The notes: generated by a model from the letters alone, not told the origin. A stretch of 64,000 nt of DNA from Pseudarthrobacter naphthalenicus (GCF_029076445.1 NZ_JARESG010000005.1:1-64000), one strand, 5' to 3'. Counted from the stretch's first letter, positions 7,401-17,766 are shown. Program-made: numbers and translations.

Positions 7401-9161
7401 ATGATAGGCTCGAATTCCGTGGTGCAGCGATCAAATTCCCGTGTAAATTCCCGGTTCCCGGGCTCGTCCAAGACGACCAAACACATCTTCGTAACCGGTG
7501 GTGTGGCGTCCTCGCTCGGTAAGGGACTGACGGCTTCGAGCCTCGGTCACCTCCTGCGGGCACGCGGCCTGTCTGTAACTATGCAGAAGCTCGATCCCTA
7601 TCTGAACGTGGATCCGGGCACGATGAACCCCTTCCAGCACGGTGAAGTCTTCGTCACGGACGACGGCGCCGAAACCGACCTGGACATTGGCCATTACGAG
7701 CGGTTCCTGGACGAAAACCTGGAAGGGTCCGCCAACGTCACCACCGGGCAGGTGTACTCCACCGTCATCGCCAAGGAACGCCGCGGCGAGTACCTCGGTG
7801 ACACCGTCCAGGTCATTCCGCACATTACCGATGAGATCAAGCGCCGCATGCGCCTGCCTGCAGAGGGCAAGAACGCGCCGGACGTGATCATTACCGAAAT
7901 CGGCGGCACCGTGGGCGACATCGAGTCGCAGCCGTTCCTCGAGTCCGCCCGCCAGGTCCGCCAGGACGTCGGCCGCGGCAATGTCTTCTTCGTCCACGTC
8001 TCCCTGGTTCCCTACATCGGGCCCTCGCAGGAACTGAAGACCAAGCCCACCCAGCACTCCGTGGCCGCCCTGCGTTCCATCGGTATCCAGCCCGAAGCAA
8101 TCGTGATCCGTTCGGACCGCGAGATTCCCGAGGCGATGCGGGCCAAGATCGGCCGCATGTGCGATGTTGACCTTGAGGCCGTCATCGGCTGCCCCGATGC
8201 CCCCAGCATCTACGACATCCCCAAGACCCTGCACACCCAGGGCCTGGACTCCTACATCGTCCGCGCCCTGGACCTGCCCTTCAAGGACGTTGACTGGACC
8301 AGCTGGGACAAGCTGCTCGAAGCCGTCCACAACCCCAAGCACCACGTCGAGATCGCCCTGGTGGGCAAGTACATCGACCTCCCGGACGCCTACCTGTCCG
8401 TGACCGAAGCCCTGCGGGCGGGCGGCTTCGCCAATGACACCAAGGTCAAGATCCGCTGGGTGCCCTCGGACGAATGCGAAACCCATGAGGGCGCAGTGGC
8501 GTCCCTCGACGGCGTGGATGCCATCTGCGTACCCGGCGGCTTCGGAATCCGCGGGCTCGAAGGAAAGCTGGGCGCCCTCAAATACGCCCGCGAATCCAAG
8601 CTGCCCGTCCTGGGCCTCTGCCTCGGCCTGCAGTGCATGGTGATCGAATACGCACGCAACGTGGTGGGCCTCGAGGGCGCATCCTCCAGCGAATTCGAAC
8701 CCGACTCCAAATACCCCGTCATCGCCACCATGGAAGAACAGCTGGACATCGTGGAAGGCAAGGGCGATCTTGGCGGCACCATGCGCCTGGGCCTGTACGA
8801 GGCCAAGCTCGATGAAGGCTCCGTCATCGCGGAAACCTACGGCAAGACCACCGTCAGCGAACGCCACCGGCACCGCTATGAGGTCAACAACAAGTACCGC
8901 GAGCAGATTGCCGCCGAGGGGCTGGTCTTCTCCGGCACGTCACCGGACGGCAAGCTCGTGGAATATGTTGAGCTGCCCCGCGAGGTCCACCCGTACTACG
9001 TGGCAACACAGGCCCACCCGGAGCTGAGCTCGCGCCCCACCAGGCCCCACCCGCTCTTCATTGGCCTGATCAAAGCCGCGCTGGACCACCAGAACGCGCA
9101 GAACCAGGACACTGAGCAGGCACCGGCAGCCGAGCCGGCACATACGGTTGCCGCACAGTAG
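7401..9161 (+). CDS. pyrG: CTP synthase
   Basis: A 586-residue enzyme that aminates UTP to CTP using glutamine. The N-terminal synthetase domain has [20 protein letters not shown]. The C-terminal class I amidotransferase has the nucleophile Cys in GLCLGLQCM and the His-Glu pair in [12 protein letters not shown] 7401 is preceded by GAGAGG at 8 nt. A second in-frame start is GTG 7419, which lies 8 nt after TAGGCT (7405-7410) and would suit a leaderless transcript, giving 580 residues. Only 89 nt separate recN from pyrG; the two genes found between them in mycobacteria (Rv1697-Rv1698) are absent. Confidence 0.96.
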   Translation: MIGSNSVVQRSNSRVNSRFPGSSKTTKHIFVTGGVASSLGKGLTASSLGHLLRARGLSVTMQKLDPYLNVDPGTMNPFQHGEVFVTDDGAETDLDIGHYERFLDENLEGSANVTTGQVYSTVIAKERRGEYLGDTVQVIPHITDEIKRRMRLPAEGKNAPDVIITEIGGTVGDIESQPFLESARQVRQDVGRGNVFFVHVSLVPYIGPSQELKTKPTQHSVAALRSIGIQPEAIVIRSDREIPEAMRAKIGRMCDVDLEAVIGCPDAPSIYDIPKTLHTQGLDSYIVRALDLPFKDVDWTSWDKLLEAVHNPKHHVEIALVGKYIDLPDAYLSVTEALRAGGFANDTKVKIRWVPSDECETHEGAVASLDGVDAICVPGGFGIRGLEGKLGALKYARESKLPVLGLCLGLQCMVIEYARNVVGLEGASSSEFEPDSKYPVIATMEEQLDIVEGKGDLGGTMRLGLYEAKLDEGSVIAETYGKTTVSERHRHRYEVNNKYREQIAAEGLVFSGTSPDGKLVEYVELPREVHPYYVATQAHPELSSRPTRPHPLFIGLIKAALDHQNAQNQDTEQAPAAEPAHTVAAQ

Positions 9162-9186
9162 AACCGAATAAGTAAAGGACGGCGCG

Positions 9187-9849
9187 ATGCCCGGTACACC
9201 TGAGACGACCCCGGCTGCAAAGCAGGTTTCGGATGCACCGAGCCCGCGCCGTCTTTTGTCCACGGAGAAGGTCTACGAAGGCCGGATCTGGGACGTTGTG
9301 AGCGACAGCTTCCAGCTAAGCGAAGCCGGCGAGGCGCTGACCCGTGACTACATTGACCATCCGGGCGCTGTGGCGGTCCTGCCGATGAACGAGGCCGGTG
9401 AGGTCCTGCTCATCCGGCAGTACCGCCACCCCGTCGGCATGGATCTCTGGGAAATCCCGGCCGGACTCCTGGACGTGGAAGGCGAGGATTTTGTGGTGGG
9501 CGCTGCCCGCGAGCTGGCCGAGGAAGCAGACCTCGCCGCCGCCACGTGGAATGTCCTGGCCGACTTTTTCAACTCACCGGGATCATCCAGCGAGGCCATC
9601 AGGATCTACCTCGCCCGCGATCTTACCGACGTGCCGCACCATGAGCGCCACGAGCGGACGGATGAGGAAGCCGAAATCGAGTACCACTGGATGGCCCTGG
9701 ACGACGCCGTTGCGGGCGTCCTGGCGGGACGGCTGCACAACCCGTCCGCCGTCGTCGGAATCCTCGCCGCGGCCGCGGCGCGCGCCGACGGTTATGCCGG
9801 GCTGCGTCCCGGGGACGCGCCCTGGCCGGCGCACCCAAGCCAGCGCTGA
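9187..9849 (+). CDS. Nudix hydrolase, ADP-ribose pyrophosphatase-like
   Basis: A 220-residue Nudix enzyme in the place of mycobacterial Rv1700 (ADP-ribose pyrophosphatase), downstream of pyrG. The Nudix region reads [20 protein letters not shown] then AEEADL, with the RE..EE metal-binding glutamates. [18 protein letters not shown] upstream is typical of the ADPRase subgroup. It probably hydrolyses ADP-ribose to AMP and ribose 5-phosphate. AAAGGA precedes the ATG by 8-12 nt. Its stop overlaps the xerD start by 1 nt (TGATG), indicating coupled translation. Confidence 0.88.
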   Translation: MPGTPETTPAAKQVSDAPSPRRLLSTEKVYEGRIWDVVSDSFQLSEAGEALTRDYIDHPGAVAVLPMNEAGEVLLIRQYRHPVGMDLWEIPAGLLDVEGEDFVVGAARELAEEADLAAATWNVLADFFNSPGSSSEAIRIYLARDLTDVPHHERHERTDEEAEIEYHWMALDDAVAGVLAGRLHNPSAVVGILAAAAARADGYAGLRPGDAPWPAHPSQR

Positions 9850-10850
9850 TGACGGCCGTCCCTTCAGCAGTGGAGGCCGCAGCCTCCGAAGGCGCAGCCC
9901 CGGCCGCCCCTCCCCAGAGCCCGATCGACCGCGCCGTGCGGGCCTATCTCCAGCACATGGGCGTCGAACGGGGCCTGGCAGCGAACACGCTCTCCGCCTA
10001 CCGTCGCGACCTGGCGCGGTACTCCCGATACCTGGCGGCACAGGGATGCCTGGCCCCGGACCAGATCACGCGCCACCATGTGACGGGTTTCGTGCTGGCC
10101 CTCAACGACGGTTCCGACGGCGGCACGGCCCTGGGCATCCGCTCCGCAGCCCGCACGATTGTGGCTGTCCGCGGCCTGCACAAGTTCTGGGCGCTCGAAG
10201 GCCTGACGACGACGGATCCCGCCAGCGACGTGCACCCGCCCATACCGGGGAAAAGGCTGCCCAAGGCCATCAGCGTGGACGAAGTCACCCGCATCCTCGA
10301 AGCTGCCGGCACCGACACCGCCACCGGCCTTCGTGACCGCGCCCTGCTGGAGTTCCTCTACTCCACCGGGGCCAGGATCAGCGAGGCCGTGGGCCTGGAC
10401 GTGGACGACATCTCCCTGCAGGAAGCGGAGGAAGGGCCGGCGGTGGTCCGGCTGTTCGGCAAGGGGTCCAAGGAACGGCTGGTGCCGCTCGGCTCCTACG
10501 GCGCCCGGGCCGTGGCCGGGTACCTGGTGCGGGGCCGCCCACTACTGGCGGCGAAAGGCAAAGGCACCCCGGCGCTGTTCCTGAATGCCAGGGGCGGCAG
10601 GCTCAGCCGGCAGAGCGCCTGGACCATCCTGAAGGCGGCCGCGGATCGCGCCAACATCACCAAGGACGTTTCGCCGCACACGCTGCGGCATTCCTTTGCC
10701 ACCCACCTGCTCGAGGGCGGGGCGGATGTCCGCGTGGTGCAGGAACTGCTGGGCCACGCCTCCGTCACCACCACCCAGGTCTACACCCTGGTGACTGCGG
10801 ATACCCTCCGCGAAATCTATGCCGCCGCCCATCCGAGGGCGCTGGGCTGA
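9849..10850 (+). CDS. xerD: Tyrosine recombinase XerD
   Basis: A 333-residue site-specific recombinase that, with XerC, resolves chromosome dimers at dif. The N-terminal SAM-like DNA-binding domain includes [19 protein letters not shown]. The catalytic set is complete: Arg176 (TGARISE), Lys205 ([12 protein letters not shown]), His277 and Arg280 ([12 protein letters not shown]), His303 (LLGHASV) and nucleophile Tyr312 (TQVYTLV). It sits in the conserved xerD position after the nudix gene, with no prophage genes around it, so a housekeeping role is favoured over an integrase. The first 28 residues are an Ala/Pro-rich extension. Confidence 0.93.
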   Translation: MTAVPSAVEAAASEGAAPAAPPQSPIDRAVRAYLQHMGVERGLAANTLSAYRRDLARYSRYLAAQGCLAPDQITRHHVTGFVLALNDGSDGGTALGIRSAARTIVAVRGLHKFWALEGLTTTDPASDVHPPIPGKRLPKAISVDEVTRILEAAGTDTATGLRDRALLEFLYSTGARISEAVGLDVDDISLQEAEEGPAVVRLFGKGSKERLVPLGSYGARAVAGYLVRGRPLLAAKGKGTPALFLNARGGRLSRQSAWTILKAAADRANITKDVSPHTLRHSFATHLLEGGADVRVVQELLGHASVTTTQVYTLVTADTLREIYAAAHPRALG

Positions 10851-10851
10851 G

Positions 10852-11337
10852 ATGACGTATACCGCTGTCACGCTGTGCTTTCTTACCCGGGAGGTCGCCG
10901 GAACACCCCAGGTCCTGCTGGGGACCAAGAAGACCGGCTTTGGCATGGGCAAGATCGTTGGGCTGGGCGGCCACGTGGAGCCGGGGGAGACCGATGAGGA
11001 GGCAGCCTGCCGCGAGGTGCAGGAGGAAGCCGCCGTCGTGGTCCTGGAGACGGATCTCCGCGACGCCGGTGTGGTGGTTTTCGATTTCCCGGCCCGGCCG
11101 GAGTGGAACATGAGCACACGCTTGTTCGTGGCCGAGCGCTGGGACGGTGAGCCGACGGAAAGCGTCGAGATCGCGCCGGAGTGGTTCGACGTCGGGTCCT
11201 TGCCGGTTGAACGGATGTGGCAGGACGCAGCCCACTGGCTACCCATGGCGCTGGACGGGTTCCTGCTGCGCCTGACGGTGGTCCTGAACGATGACAACGA
11301 GACCGTCCGCGAAGTGCTGGACTTCTCCACCCGCTGA
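10852..11337 (+). CDS. MutT/MTH1-type Nudix hydrolase (8-oxo-dGTP diphosphatase-like)
   Basis: A 161-residue Nudix protein starting at ATG 10852, 1 nt after the xerD stop. The motif GHVEPGETDEEAACREVQEE is a full Nudix box, except that the usual Gly after EE is Ala. The residues before it (GTKKTGFGMGKIVGLGG) resemble human MTH1 (GMKKRGFGAGRWNGFGG). This suggests it cleanses oxidised purine nucleotides, but the substrate is not proven. It ends at a bidirectional terminator shared with the convergent citrate synthase gene. Confidence 0.85.
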   Translation: MTYTAVTLCFLTREVAGTPQVLLGTKKTGFGMGKIVGLGGHVEPGETDEEAACREVQEEAAVVVLETDLRDAGVVVFDFPARPEWNMSTRLFVAERWDGEPTESVEIAPEWFDVGSLPVERMWQDAAHWLPMALDGFLLRLTVVLNDDNETVREVLDFSTR

Positions 11338-11350
11338 CGCCAGGACATAC

Positions 11351-11393
11351 GACGGCGGGCCGGCCACCTCCCTGAGGTGACCGGCCCGCCGTC
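11351..11393. terminator. Bidirectional terminator between nudix gene and prpC
   Basis: A 13-bp perfect GC-rich stem (11351-11363 with 11381-11393) has a smaller inner stem (CACCT/AGGTG). It sits in the 73-nt gap between two convergent genes. No T-run is obvious on the plus side. Confidence 0.8.
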
Positions 11394-11410
11394 GTGCATT
11401 CCTGAATGTA

Positions 11411-12550
11411 CTACGGTACGTGCCGTTCTTCCGGCCCGTTGTATTCGCTCAGCGGCCGGATCAGTGAGTTTGAGGCAGCCTGTTCCATGATGTGCGCGGT
11501 CCAGCCGGTGATCCGGCTGGCCACGAACAGCGGGGTGAACGTCGGGGTGTCGAAGCCCATCAGGTGATAGGTGGGGCCTGCCGGGTAGTCGAGGTTCGGC
11601 TTGATGGCCTTGGCCTCGTCCATGGCCTGCTCAAGCCCGTTGTACAGTCCCAGCAGCTCCGGCCGGCCGTAGTGGGCGATCATCTTGTCCAAGGCGGCCT
11701 TCATGGTGGGAACGCGGGAATCGCCATGCTTGTAGACGCGGTGGCCGAAGCCCATGACCTTCTTCTTCTTCGCCAGTGCGTCCTCCATCCAGGCCTTCGC
11801 CCGGGCGGCAGCGTCCTCCAGTGATTCCTCGGGCCGGATGCCGATCTCATCGAAGGTGTGCATCACGGCTTCATTGGCGCCGCCGTGCAAGGGCCCCTTG
11901 AGGGCGCCGATGGCAGCCGTGACCGCAGAATGAAGGTCAGCAAGGGTTGAGGTGACCACCCGGGCGGTGAAGGTGGAAGCGTTGAACGAGTGCTCGGCGT
12001 ACAGGATCATCGAGACGTTGAAGGCCTCAATGACCTCGTCCACGGGGTCTTCGCCGAAGGCCATCCACAGGAAGTTCGCTGAGTAGCCCAGGTCCTCCCG
12101 CGGTTCCACCACGTCCTGGCCGCGCCGGCGGCGTTGATCGTAAGCGACCACCGCGGGCATGGCGGCGAACAGGTCCACGGCCTTGGCCATGTTGGCCTCG
12201 GGCGAGGAATCCTCGGCGAGCTCATGCCTGGCGCCCAGGACGGAGGCCGCCGTCCGGCACACATCCATGGGGTGCGCGGTGGTGGGCAGGGCATCGATAA
12301 CCTGCTTCAGCACCGGATCCAGGGCGCGGCCGGCGCGCTCGCGGGCGGAGAAGGCGGACAGTTCCTCGGGGGTGGGCAGCTCGCCGTTCCAGAGCAGGTA
12401 GGCCACCTCCTCGAAACTGCACTTTGCGGCCAACTCCTGGACGGGGTAGCCGCGGTACAACAGCGAGTTGGTATCGGGGTTGACCTTGGAGACCGCGGTG
12501 TAGTCCACCACGACGCCGGCCAGGCCCTTCTTAATATCTTCAGCAGCCAT
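11411..12550 (-). CDS. prpC: 2-methylcitrate synthase / citrate synthase
   Basis: A 379-residue short-type citrate synthase that condenses propionyl-CoA with oxaloacetate. The catalytic residues are visible: His222 (PLHGGANEA), His270 (GFGHRVYKHGD) and Asp321 (LDYPAGP). EHSFNASTFTARV (186-198) and the position at the end of a gntR-prpD-prpB-prpC run favour methylcitrate synthase; many actinobacterial PrpC enzymes also accept acetyl-CoA. A GGAGTT-type site lies just upstream of the ATG. It is 35 nt downstream of prpB. Confidence 0.92.
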   Translation of the reverse strand: MAAEDIKKGLAGVVVDYTAVSKVNPDTNSLLYRGYPVQELAAKCSFEEVAYLLWNGELPTPEELSAFSARERAGRALDPVLKQVIDALPTTAHPMDVCRTAASVLGARHELAEDSSPEANMAKAVDLFAAMPAVVAYDQRRRRGQDVVEPREDLGYSANFLWMAFGEDPVDEVIEAFNVSMILYAEHSFNASTFTARVVTSTLADLHSAVTAAIGALKGPLHGGANEAVMHTFDEIGIRPEESLEDAAARAKAWMEDALAKKKKVMGFGHRVYKHGDSRVPTMKAALDKMIAHYGRPELLGLYNGLEQAMDEAKAIKPNLDYPAGPTYHLMGFDTPTFTPLFVASRITGWTAHIMEQAASNSLIRPLSEYNGPEERHVP

Positions 12551-12585
12551 GTTGAACTCCTTCGTTCTTTCGGGTTTCCCGGGCC

Positions 12586-13491
12586 CTAGCGGACGCCGGG
12601 AATCTGGAAGTTGAAAACGCCGGTATCGAATCGGTTGTAGGCCTCGTAGTCAACGAGGTCATAGAGACGCGCACGGGTGAGCATGTTCTCCACCTGTGCT
12701 TCCTGGGATCCTGTTGCCTTAATCGATTCCAGCGTACGCTCTGCAGCGCCCATGGCAATGCGCAGGAGCGTGACCGGGTAGATCACCATGTTCACGCCCA
12801 CCGACTGCAGCTGGTCCACCGTGAACAGATCGCTCTTGCCGAACTCGGTCATGTTGGCCAGGACGGGTACGTCCACGGCATCACGGATGGCCTGGAACTC
12901 GGACAGGTCCTTCATGGCCTCCGGGAATATGGCGTCGGCGCCGGCGTCCACGAGGGCGCGGGCCCGCCCCTGGGCGGCTTCGATCCCTTCGACCGCCCGG
13001 ATGTCGGTCCGGGCCATAATGAGGAAATTCGGGTCCCGGCGCGCGTCCGCCGCCGCCCGGATCCGCTTGGTGGCCGTGTCCAGGTCCACCACGTTCTTGC
13101 CGTCCAGGTGGCCGCAACGCTTCGGGTTGAACTGGTCCTCGATGTGGCAGCCGGCCAGGCCGGCGTTTTCGAGTTCCTGGATGCTGCGGGCCACGTTCAT
13201 GGGCTCGCCGAACCCGGTGTCCGCGTCCACCAGGCAGGGCAGATCAGTCATGCGGGCGATCTGCCCCGCCCGGGTGGCAACCTCCGTCAGGGTGGTCAGG
13301 CCGATGTCCGGCAGGCCAAGGTCGTTGGCCAGCACCGCACCGGAGATGTAGACGCCGGCGAAGCCCTTTTCCTCGATCAGCCGTGCCGAGAGGGGACTGA
13401 ATGCGCCGGGGAACTGCACGATGGTGCCGGAGGCGAGCATCTCGCGCAGTGCGACGCGCTTCTGCTCCGGTGTTGTTTTGGAGTACAGCAT
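12586..13491 (-). CDS. prpB: Methylisocitrate lyase
   Basis: A 301-residue enzyme of the isocitrate lyase superfamily that splits 2-methylisocitrate into pyruvate and succinate. The signature KRCGHL contains the catalytic Cys126. VDADTGFGEP supplies the metal-binding Asp89/Asp91. The short length (about 300 residues against over 420 for isocitrate lyase) and the adjacent prpC and prpD genes favour methylisocitrate over isocitrate. It lies 33 nt after prpD and should share its transcript. Confidence 0.94.
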   Translation of the reverse strand: MLYSKTTPEQKRVALREMLASGTIVQFPGAFSPLSARLIEEKGFAGVYISGAVLANDLGLPDIGLTTLTEVATRAGQIARMTDLPCLVDADTGFGEPMNVARSIQELENAGLAGCHIEDQFNPKRCGHLDGKNVVDLDTATKRIRAAADARRDPNFLIMARTDIRAVEGIEAAQGRARALVDAGADAIFPEAMKDLSEFQAIRDAVDVPVLANMTEFGKSDLFTVDQLQSVGVNMVIYPVTLLRIAMGAAERTLESIKATGSQEAQVENMLTRARLYDLVDYEAYNRFDTGVFNFQIPGVR

Positions 13492-13524
13492 GGGTTCTTC
13501 CTGTCAGAGGTTGGAAGGGGTTGC

Positions 13525-15045
13525 CTAGAAGAGGCCGGCGGGGGCGTCGCTGAGGTTGATCACGCCGGGGGCGGCAGTGATGTTCAACTGGTCCAGTTCG
13601 CCGGCGCCCAGGTTCGGCAGGTTCTCGGCAGCGGCGAGGAAACGTTCGATTTCCTCCTCGGTCACGAGGCCGGCAGCCAGGGTGCGGAACTTGTTGATGT
13701 ACTGCTGGCGGGCGAACGGCCTGGCGCCGAGCGGGTGGGCGTCAGCCACGGCGATCTCATCAGTGATGACTGTGCCGTCGTTGAGGGTGATTTCCACTGA
13801 TCCGCCGAAGGCCTTCTCCGCGATGTCCAGCGAGTGGTAGCGGCGGGTCCATTCCGGGTCTTCCTCGGTGGTGACCTTGTGCCACAGCTCCACGGTGTCC
13901 GGCCGGCCGGCACGTTCCGGGGCGTAGGAGTCAACGTGGTGCCACGCGCCGTCCTGCAGGGCGACCGTGAAGATGTACGGGATGGAATGGTCCAGGGTTT
14001 CGCGGCTGGCCGTGGGGCTGTACTTCTGGGGGTCGTTGGCGCCGGAACCGATCACGTAGTGCGTGTGGTGGCTGGTCTTGATGAGGACCGACTTCACGTT
14101 GGCGGGGTCCGTGGCCTCCGGGTGCTCCTTGTGCAGTTTGCGGGCCAGGTCGATCCAGGCCTGGGCCTGGTACTCGGCGGAGTGTTCCTTGGTGTAAGTG
14201 TCCATGATGGCCCGTTTTGCCTCGCCGGCCTCGGGCAGCGGGACCTCGTAGGAGGCGTCCGGGCCGTCCAGCATCCAGGCAATGACACCGTCTTCGCCTT
14301 CGTAGATCGGCACGGGGGACGTCTGGCCGCGCATGGCACGGTCCACGGCTTCAACGGCCATCTTGCCGGCGAACGCGGGAGCGTGCGCCTTCCAGGTGGA
14401 AATTTCGCCCTTCCGCGACTGGCGGGTGGCGGTGGTGGTGTGCAGGGCCTGGCCGACCGACTGGAAGATGGTTTCAACATCAAGGTCCAGGAGGGTGCCG
14501 ATGCCGGCAGCTGCGGAGGGACCGAGATGGGCCACATGGTCGATCTTGTGCTTGTGCAGGCAGATGGCCTTGACCAGGTTGACCTGGATTTCGTAGCCGG
14601 TGGTGATGCCGCGGATCAGGTCCTTGCCGCTGGCCCCCACGTGCTGCGCCACGGCGAGGATCGGCGGGATGTTGTCGCCGGGGTGCGAGTATTCGGCCGC
14701 CAGGAAGGTGTCGTGGTAGTCGAGCTCACGTACGGCCACGCCGTTGGCCCAGGCCGCCCATTCGGTGGAGACCCTGTCGGTGATGCCGAAGACACCCGAC
14801 CCCTTGCCGTTGGTGGTGGGTGCGTGGGTCAGCGCCTGGGCACGGGCGGCGACGATGGGCCCGCGGTTCAGGGAAGCGATGGCGACGGACGCGTTGTCGA
14901 TGACCCGGTTGATGACCATCTCGGTGACCTCGGGGGTGACCTCGACGGGGTCGGCGGCGACCTCAGCGATCTTGTGCGCCAGCTGGTCTTTTCGGGCGAG
15001 GTTCTCTTCGCTCTTGTAGACCCGGACGTGGTTGAGCTTAACCAT
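13525..15045 (-). CDS. prpD: 2-methylcitrate dehydratase
   Basis: A 506-residue MmgE/PrpD-family dehydratase acting between PrpC and PrpB. Family features include [20 protein letters not shown], the His-rich [17 protein letters not shown], and [19 protein letters not shown]. The start is ATG 15045 (product [15 protein letters not shown]), preceded on this strand by GAGGAG. It overlaps the gntR stop by 8 nt, so its translation is probably coupled to the regulator. A longer frame reaching 15159 would lie inside gntR and is rejected. Confidence 0.93.
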   Translation of the reverse strand: MVKLNHVRVYKSEENLARKDQLAHKIAEVAADPVEVTPEVTEMVINRVIDNASVAIASLNRGPIVAARAQALTHAPTTNGKGSGVFGITDRVSTEWAAWANGVAVRELDYHDTFLAAEYSHPGDNIPPILAVAQHVGASGKDLIRGITTGYEIQVNLVKAICLHKHKIDHVAHLGPSAAAGIGTLLDLDVETIFQSVGQALHTTTATRQSRKGEISTWKAHAPAFAGKMAVEAVDRAMRGQTSPVPIYEGEDGVIAWMLDGPDASYEVPLPEAGEAKRAIMDTYTKEHSAEYQAQAWIDLARKLHKEHPEATDPANVKSVLIKTSHHTHYVIGSGANDPQKYSPTASRETLDHSIPYIFTVALQDGAWHHVDSYAPERAGRPDTVELWHKVTTEEDPEWTRRYHSLDIAEKAFGGSVEITLNDGTVITDEIAVADAHPLGARPFARQQYINKFRTLAAGLVTEEEIERFLAAAENLPNLGAGELDQLNITAAPGVINLSDAPAGLF

Positions 15046-15736
15046 GATGCTCCTCATTCGGTGAGTGGGTTGCTTTAACGTGGGAAAGGCTGCGGTGCAG
15101 ATGCACGGTGGTGGCGGCTTCGGCGAGTTTGGCGTTGCCGGCGGCGATGGCCTCGGCAATTGCGGCGTGTTCGGCCGCTGCTGCGTTCAGGCGCGCGGCG
15201 TCGTCGGCTGCCAGCCGGCGGACCCGGACCAGGTGGACCCGAAGACTGCGCATCGCCTGGGCGAGATAGGAATTGGAGATCGCGGCATCGATTGCCTCAT
15301 CGAGGCGCCCCACCAGGGCGTAATATTCGTGCCGGGCGGGATCATCCTGGCTGATGAGTTCGGGGGCGCGCAGAAGATCGGCGTGAAGCTGTGCGAACAC
15401 GGCTCGCTCGCCGCGTTCGGCGGCCAGTGCGGCGGCCTTGCCCTCGAGGGTCGCGCGGAGCTCGAACATCTCATCGATGTCCTCCAGGGAGATATCGGTG
15501 ACGACGACGCCGCGGCCGCCCGCCGCCGTCGTGAGCCCCTCCGCGTTGAGCCTGCTGAGCGCCTCCCGGACGGGGGTGCGGGACACGCCGAGGCGTTCAG
15601 ACTGCTCCACTTCGGCGAGGACGGTGCCCGGCGCGAGGCGCCACTCGATAATGTCCTCGCGCAGTGCCGCATAGGCTTTGTCGCTGGCTCGCAACGTTCC
15701 TCCCGTCATGTCGTGGATGTCCTCCAGTGTATACAT
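15038..15736 (-). CDS. GntR-family (FadR/FCD type) regulator of the prp genes
   Basis: A 232-residue regulator. The winged-helix domain (about 15-80) includes [20 protein letters not shown], the GntR recognition helix, and [17 protein letters not shown]. The C-terminal FCD effector domain is all-helical ([33 protein letters not shown]). It is the first gene of the prpD-prpB-prpC run and divergent from prpE. ATG 15736 lies inside a TGTATACA palindrome. ATG 15709 (product [11 protein letters not shown]) has GGAGGA 10 nt upstream and may be the true start. The ligand is unknown; a methylcitrate-cycle intermediate is the natural guess. Confidence 0.88.
   Translation of the reverse strand: MYTLEDIHDMTGGTLRASDKAYAALREDIIEWRLAPGTVLAEVEQSERLGVSRTPVREALSRLNAEGLTTAAGGRGVVVTDISLEDIDEMFELRATLEGKAAALAAERGERAVFAQLHADLLRAPELISQDDPARHEYYALVGRLDEAIDAAISNSYLAQAMRSLRVHLVRVRRLAADDAARLNAAAAEHAAIAEAIAAGNAKLAEAATTVHLHRSLSHVKATHSPNEEHHG
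15728..15735. promoter_or_regulatory. Candidate GntR operator O1 (TGTATACA)
   Basis: This perfect 8-bp palindrome overlaps the first codons of the longest gntR frame. FCD-type GntR proteins such as MatR recognise TTGTATACAA-like sites. A second identical copy lies at 15791-15798. Confidence 0.6.
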
Positions 15737-15790
15737 GAAATCTGTTCGGCGCCTAGCTTTCGCTCATCTGTCGGGTGAATGAGGCATCAA

Positions 15791-15798
15791 TGTATACA
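15791..15798. promoter_or_regulatory. Candidate GntR operator O2 (TGTATACA)
   Basis: This second perfect TGTATACA copy lies in the gntR-prpE intergenic region. It starts exactly 63 bp (six helical turns) from O1, so two bound dimers would face the same side of the DNA. It is placed to repress prpE (start 15868). Confidence 0.6.
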
Positions 15799-15867
15799 GA
15801 ACCCTTGTGTTGCCTCGAGTCTGCGCATAGCATGAAGGGCAAATGTCAGCGTGGACGGGAGCTCATC

Positions 15868-17766
15868 ATGGCCGGTAGGAATTATCAGGAAACGTATTCG
15901 CGGAGCCTGGAAAAGCGCGACGACTTCTGGCTTGAGGCTTCCCGGGCGGTGTCGTGGACCAAGGAACCCGCTGTGGCGTTGGATGACTCGGCGGCCCCCC
16001 TGTACCGCTGGTTTCCCGACGGCGTGCTTAACACCTCCTACAACGCCCTGGACCGGCATGTCGAGGCAGGCCGCGGAGACCAGGACGCCCTCATCTATGA
16101 CTCGGCGATGCTGGGAATCAAACGCAGCTTCACCTACGCCGAACTGACTGCACTGGTGGCACGGTTTGCCGGGGTGCTGCGCTCGCAGGGCGTGGGCAAG
16201 GGAGACCGGGTGGTCATCTACATGCCCATGATCCCGGAAGCGGCCATTGCCATGCTGGCGACCGCCCGGCTGGGGGCGGTGCATTCTGTGGTGTTCGGCG
16301 GTTTCGCGCCCAAAGAGCTGGCGGCGCGGATCGATGACGCCAAGCCCTCTGTCATCGTCACCGCCACGGGCGGCATGGAGCCCAGCCGGCGGGTGGAGTA
16401 TCTGCCTGCCGTCGCCGAAGCCCTCGCCCTGAGCACCGCCGGCCCGCTGCCGGTCGTCGTCAAGGGCCGGGAAGGATTCGCAGCCGCGCTCTCAGACTTC
16501 CCGGGGTGGCTGGACTGGGACCAGGCCATGGAAGATGCCGTTCCGGCGGCGCCCGTGGACGTGGCCGCCACGGATCCGCTCTACATTCTGTACACCTCCG
16601 GCACCACGGGCGCACCCAAGGGCGTCGTGCGGGACAACGGCGGCCACGCCGTCGCCCTTGCCTGGACCATGGCCAACATCTACGACATCGGGCCGGGCGA
16701 GGTGATGTGGACGGCGTCGGATGTCGGCTGGGTAGTGGGCCACTCCTACATCGTCTACGGACCGCTCCTGGCAGGTGCCACCACGGTCCTGTACGAGGGC
16801 AAGCCGGTGGGCACCCCCGACGCCGGGGCGTTCTGGCGCGTCATCGAGGACCACAAGGTCAATGTGCTGTTCACGGCACCGACCGCCCTCCGGGCGATCC
16901 GCAAGGCCGATCCCCACGCCGCGGAGCTGGCCCGCTACGACATCTCCAGTCTCCGCACGCTGTTTGCAGCCGGAGAACGCCTCGATACCGAAACCTACCG
17001 CTGGGCCGGCGAGGTCCTGGGCGTCCCCGTGGTGGACCACTGGTGGCAGACCGAAACCGGCTGGGCCATTTGCGCCAATCCGCGCGGCCTGGAGGACCTT
17101 CCCTTCAAACCCGGCTCACCCACCGTCCCCATGCCCGGCTATGCCCTCAGCATCGTGGACAGCTCCGGCGAGCCCGTGGAGCCGGGGGAGGAGGGGAATA
17201 TTGTCCTGGGTCTGCCGCTGCCCCCCGGCACCCTGACCACACTCTGGCAAAACGATGACCGCTACGTGTCCTCCTATCTTGCGGCCTTCGAGGGCACCTA
17301 CGTGACGGGCGACAGCGGATACCGGGACGCCGACGGCTATGTCTTTGTGATGGGCCGCACCGATGACATCATCAACGTGGCCGGTCACCGGCTGTCCACC
17401 GGCGCCATTGAGCAGGTCATTTCCAGCCACCCGGCCGTCGCGGAGTGCGCCGTGATCGGCGTGGCGGATCCACTCAAGGGGCAGCGCGCCTCCGCGTATG
17501 TGGTCCTCAAAGCCGGGGCGGAAACCGACGAAGCCGAACTGGCCCGCGAGCTGGTTGCCCTGGTGCGGAAGAACATAGGGCCTGTGGCCGATTTTAAGCA
17601 CGCCACCGTGGTTCATGCCCTGCCCAAGACCCGGTCGGGCAAGATCCTCCGCAAGACCATGCGGCAAATTGCCGACGGCGACCCGTACGTTGTGCCCTCC
17701 ACGATTGAGGACCCGGAAGTCATCGGACAGCTGGTGGGGGTGCTGCGGCCGGACGGGGCAGCCTAG
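15868..17766 (+). CDS. prpE: Propionate-CoA ligase
   Basis: A 632-residue acyl-AMP-forming synthetase that makes propionyl-CoA. The A3 motif is YTSGTTGAPKGVVRDNGG. The propionate-specific segment SDVGWVVGHSYIVYGP is followed by WWQTETGW (A5). The A10 motif PKTRSGKILRKTM holds the catalytic, acetylatable Lys592. ATG 15868 is chosen because GGGAG lies 6 nt upstream and the product begins MAGRNYQETY. It is divergent from the gntR-prpDBC genes and controlled by the same operator region. Its 3' end overlaps the convergent response regulator gene by 4 nt, with no terminator between them. Confidence 0.93.
   Translation: MAGRNYQETYSRSLEKRDDFWLEASRAVSWTKEPAVALDDSAAPLYRWFPDGVLNTSYNALDRHVEAGRGDQDALIYDSAMLGIKRSFTYAELTALVARFAGVLRSQGVGKGDRVVIYMPMIPEAAIAMLATARLGAVHSVVFGGFAPKELAARIDDAKPSVIVTATGGMEPSRRVEYLPAVAEALALSTAGPLPVVVKGREGFAAALSDFPGWLDWDQAMEDAVPAAPVDVAATDPLYILYTSGTTGAPKGVVRDNGGHAVALAWTMANIYDIGPGEVMWTASDVGWVVGHSYIVYGPLLAGATTVLYEGKPVGTPDAGAFWRVIEDHKVNVLFTAPTALRAIRKADPHAAELARYDISSLRTLFAAGERLDTETYRWAGEVLGVPVVDHWWQTETGWAICANPRGLEDLPFKPGSPTVPMPGYALSIVDSSGEPVEPGEEGNIVLGLPLPPGTLTTLWQNDDRYVSSYLAAFEGTYVTGDSGYRDADGYVFVMGRTDDIINVAGHRLSTGAIEQVISSHPAVAECAVIGVADPLKGQRASAYVVLKAGAETDEAELARELVALVRKNIGPVADFKHATVVHALPKTRSGKILRKTMRQIADGDPYVVPSTIEDPEVIGQLVGVLRPDGAA

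Noticed and set aside
7431..8873. 480-codon minus-strand open frame opposite pyrG
   Set aside because: It is a mirror of pyrG codon bias. It has no start signal and no recognisable family.
9849..10850. Tyrosine recombinase as sign of a mobile element
   Set aside because: It sits in the conserved nudix-xerD position and has the full XerD motif set, so it is the housekeeping recombinase.
13834..15078. 414-codon plus-strand open frame opposite prpD
   Set aside because: It lies wholly opposite prpD, has Gly/Val/Asp-rich shadow composition, and has no ribosome binding site.
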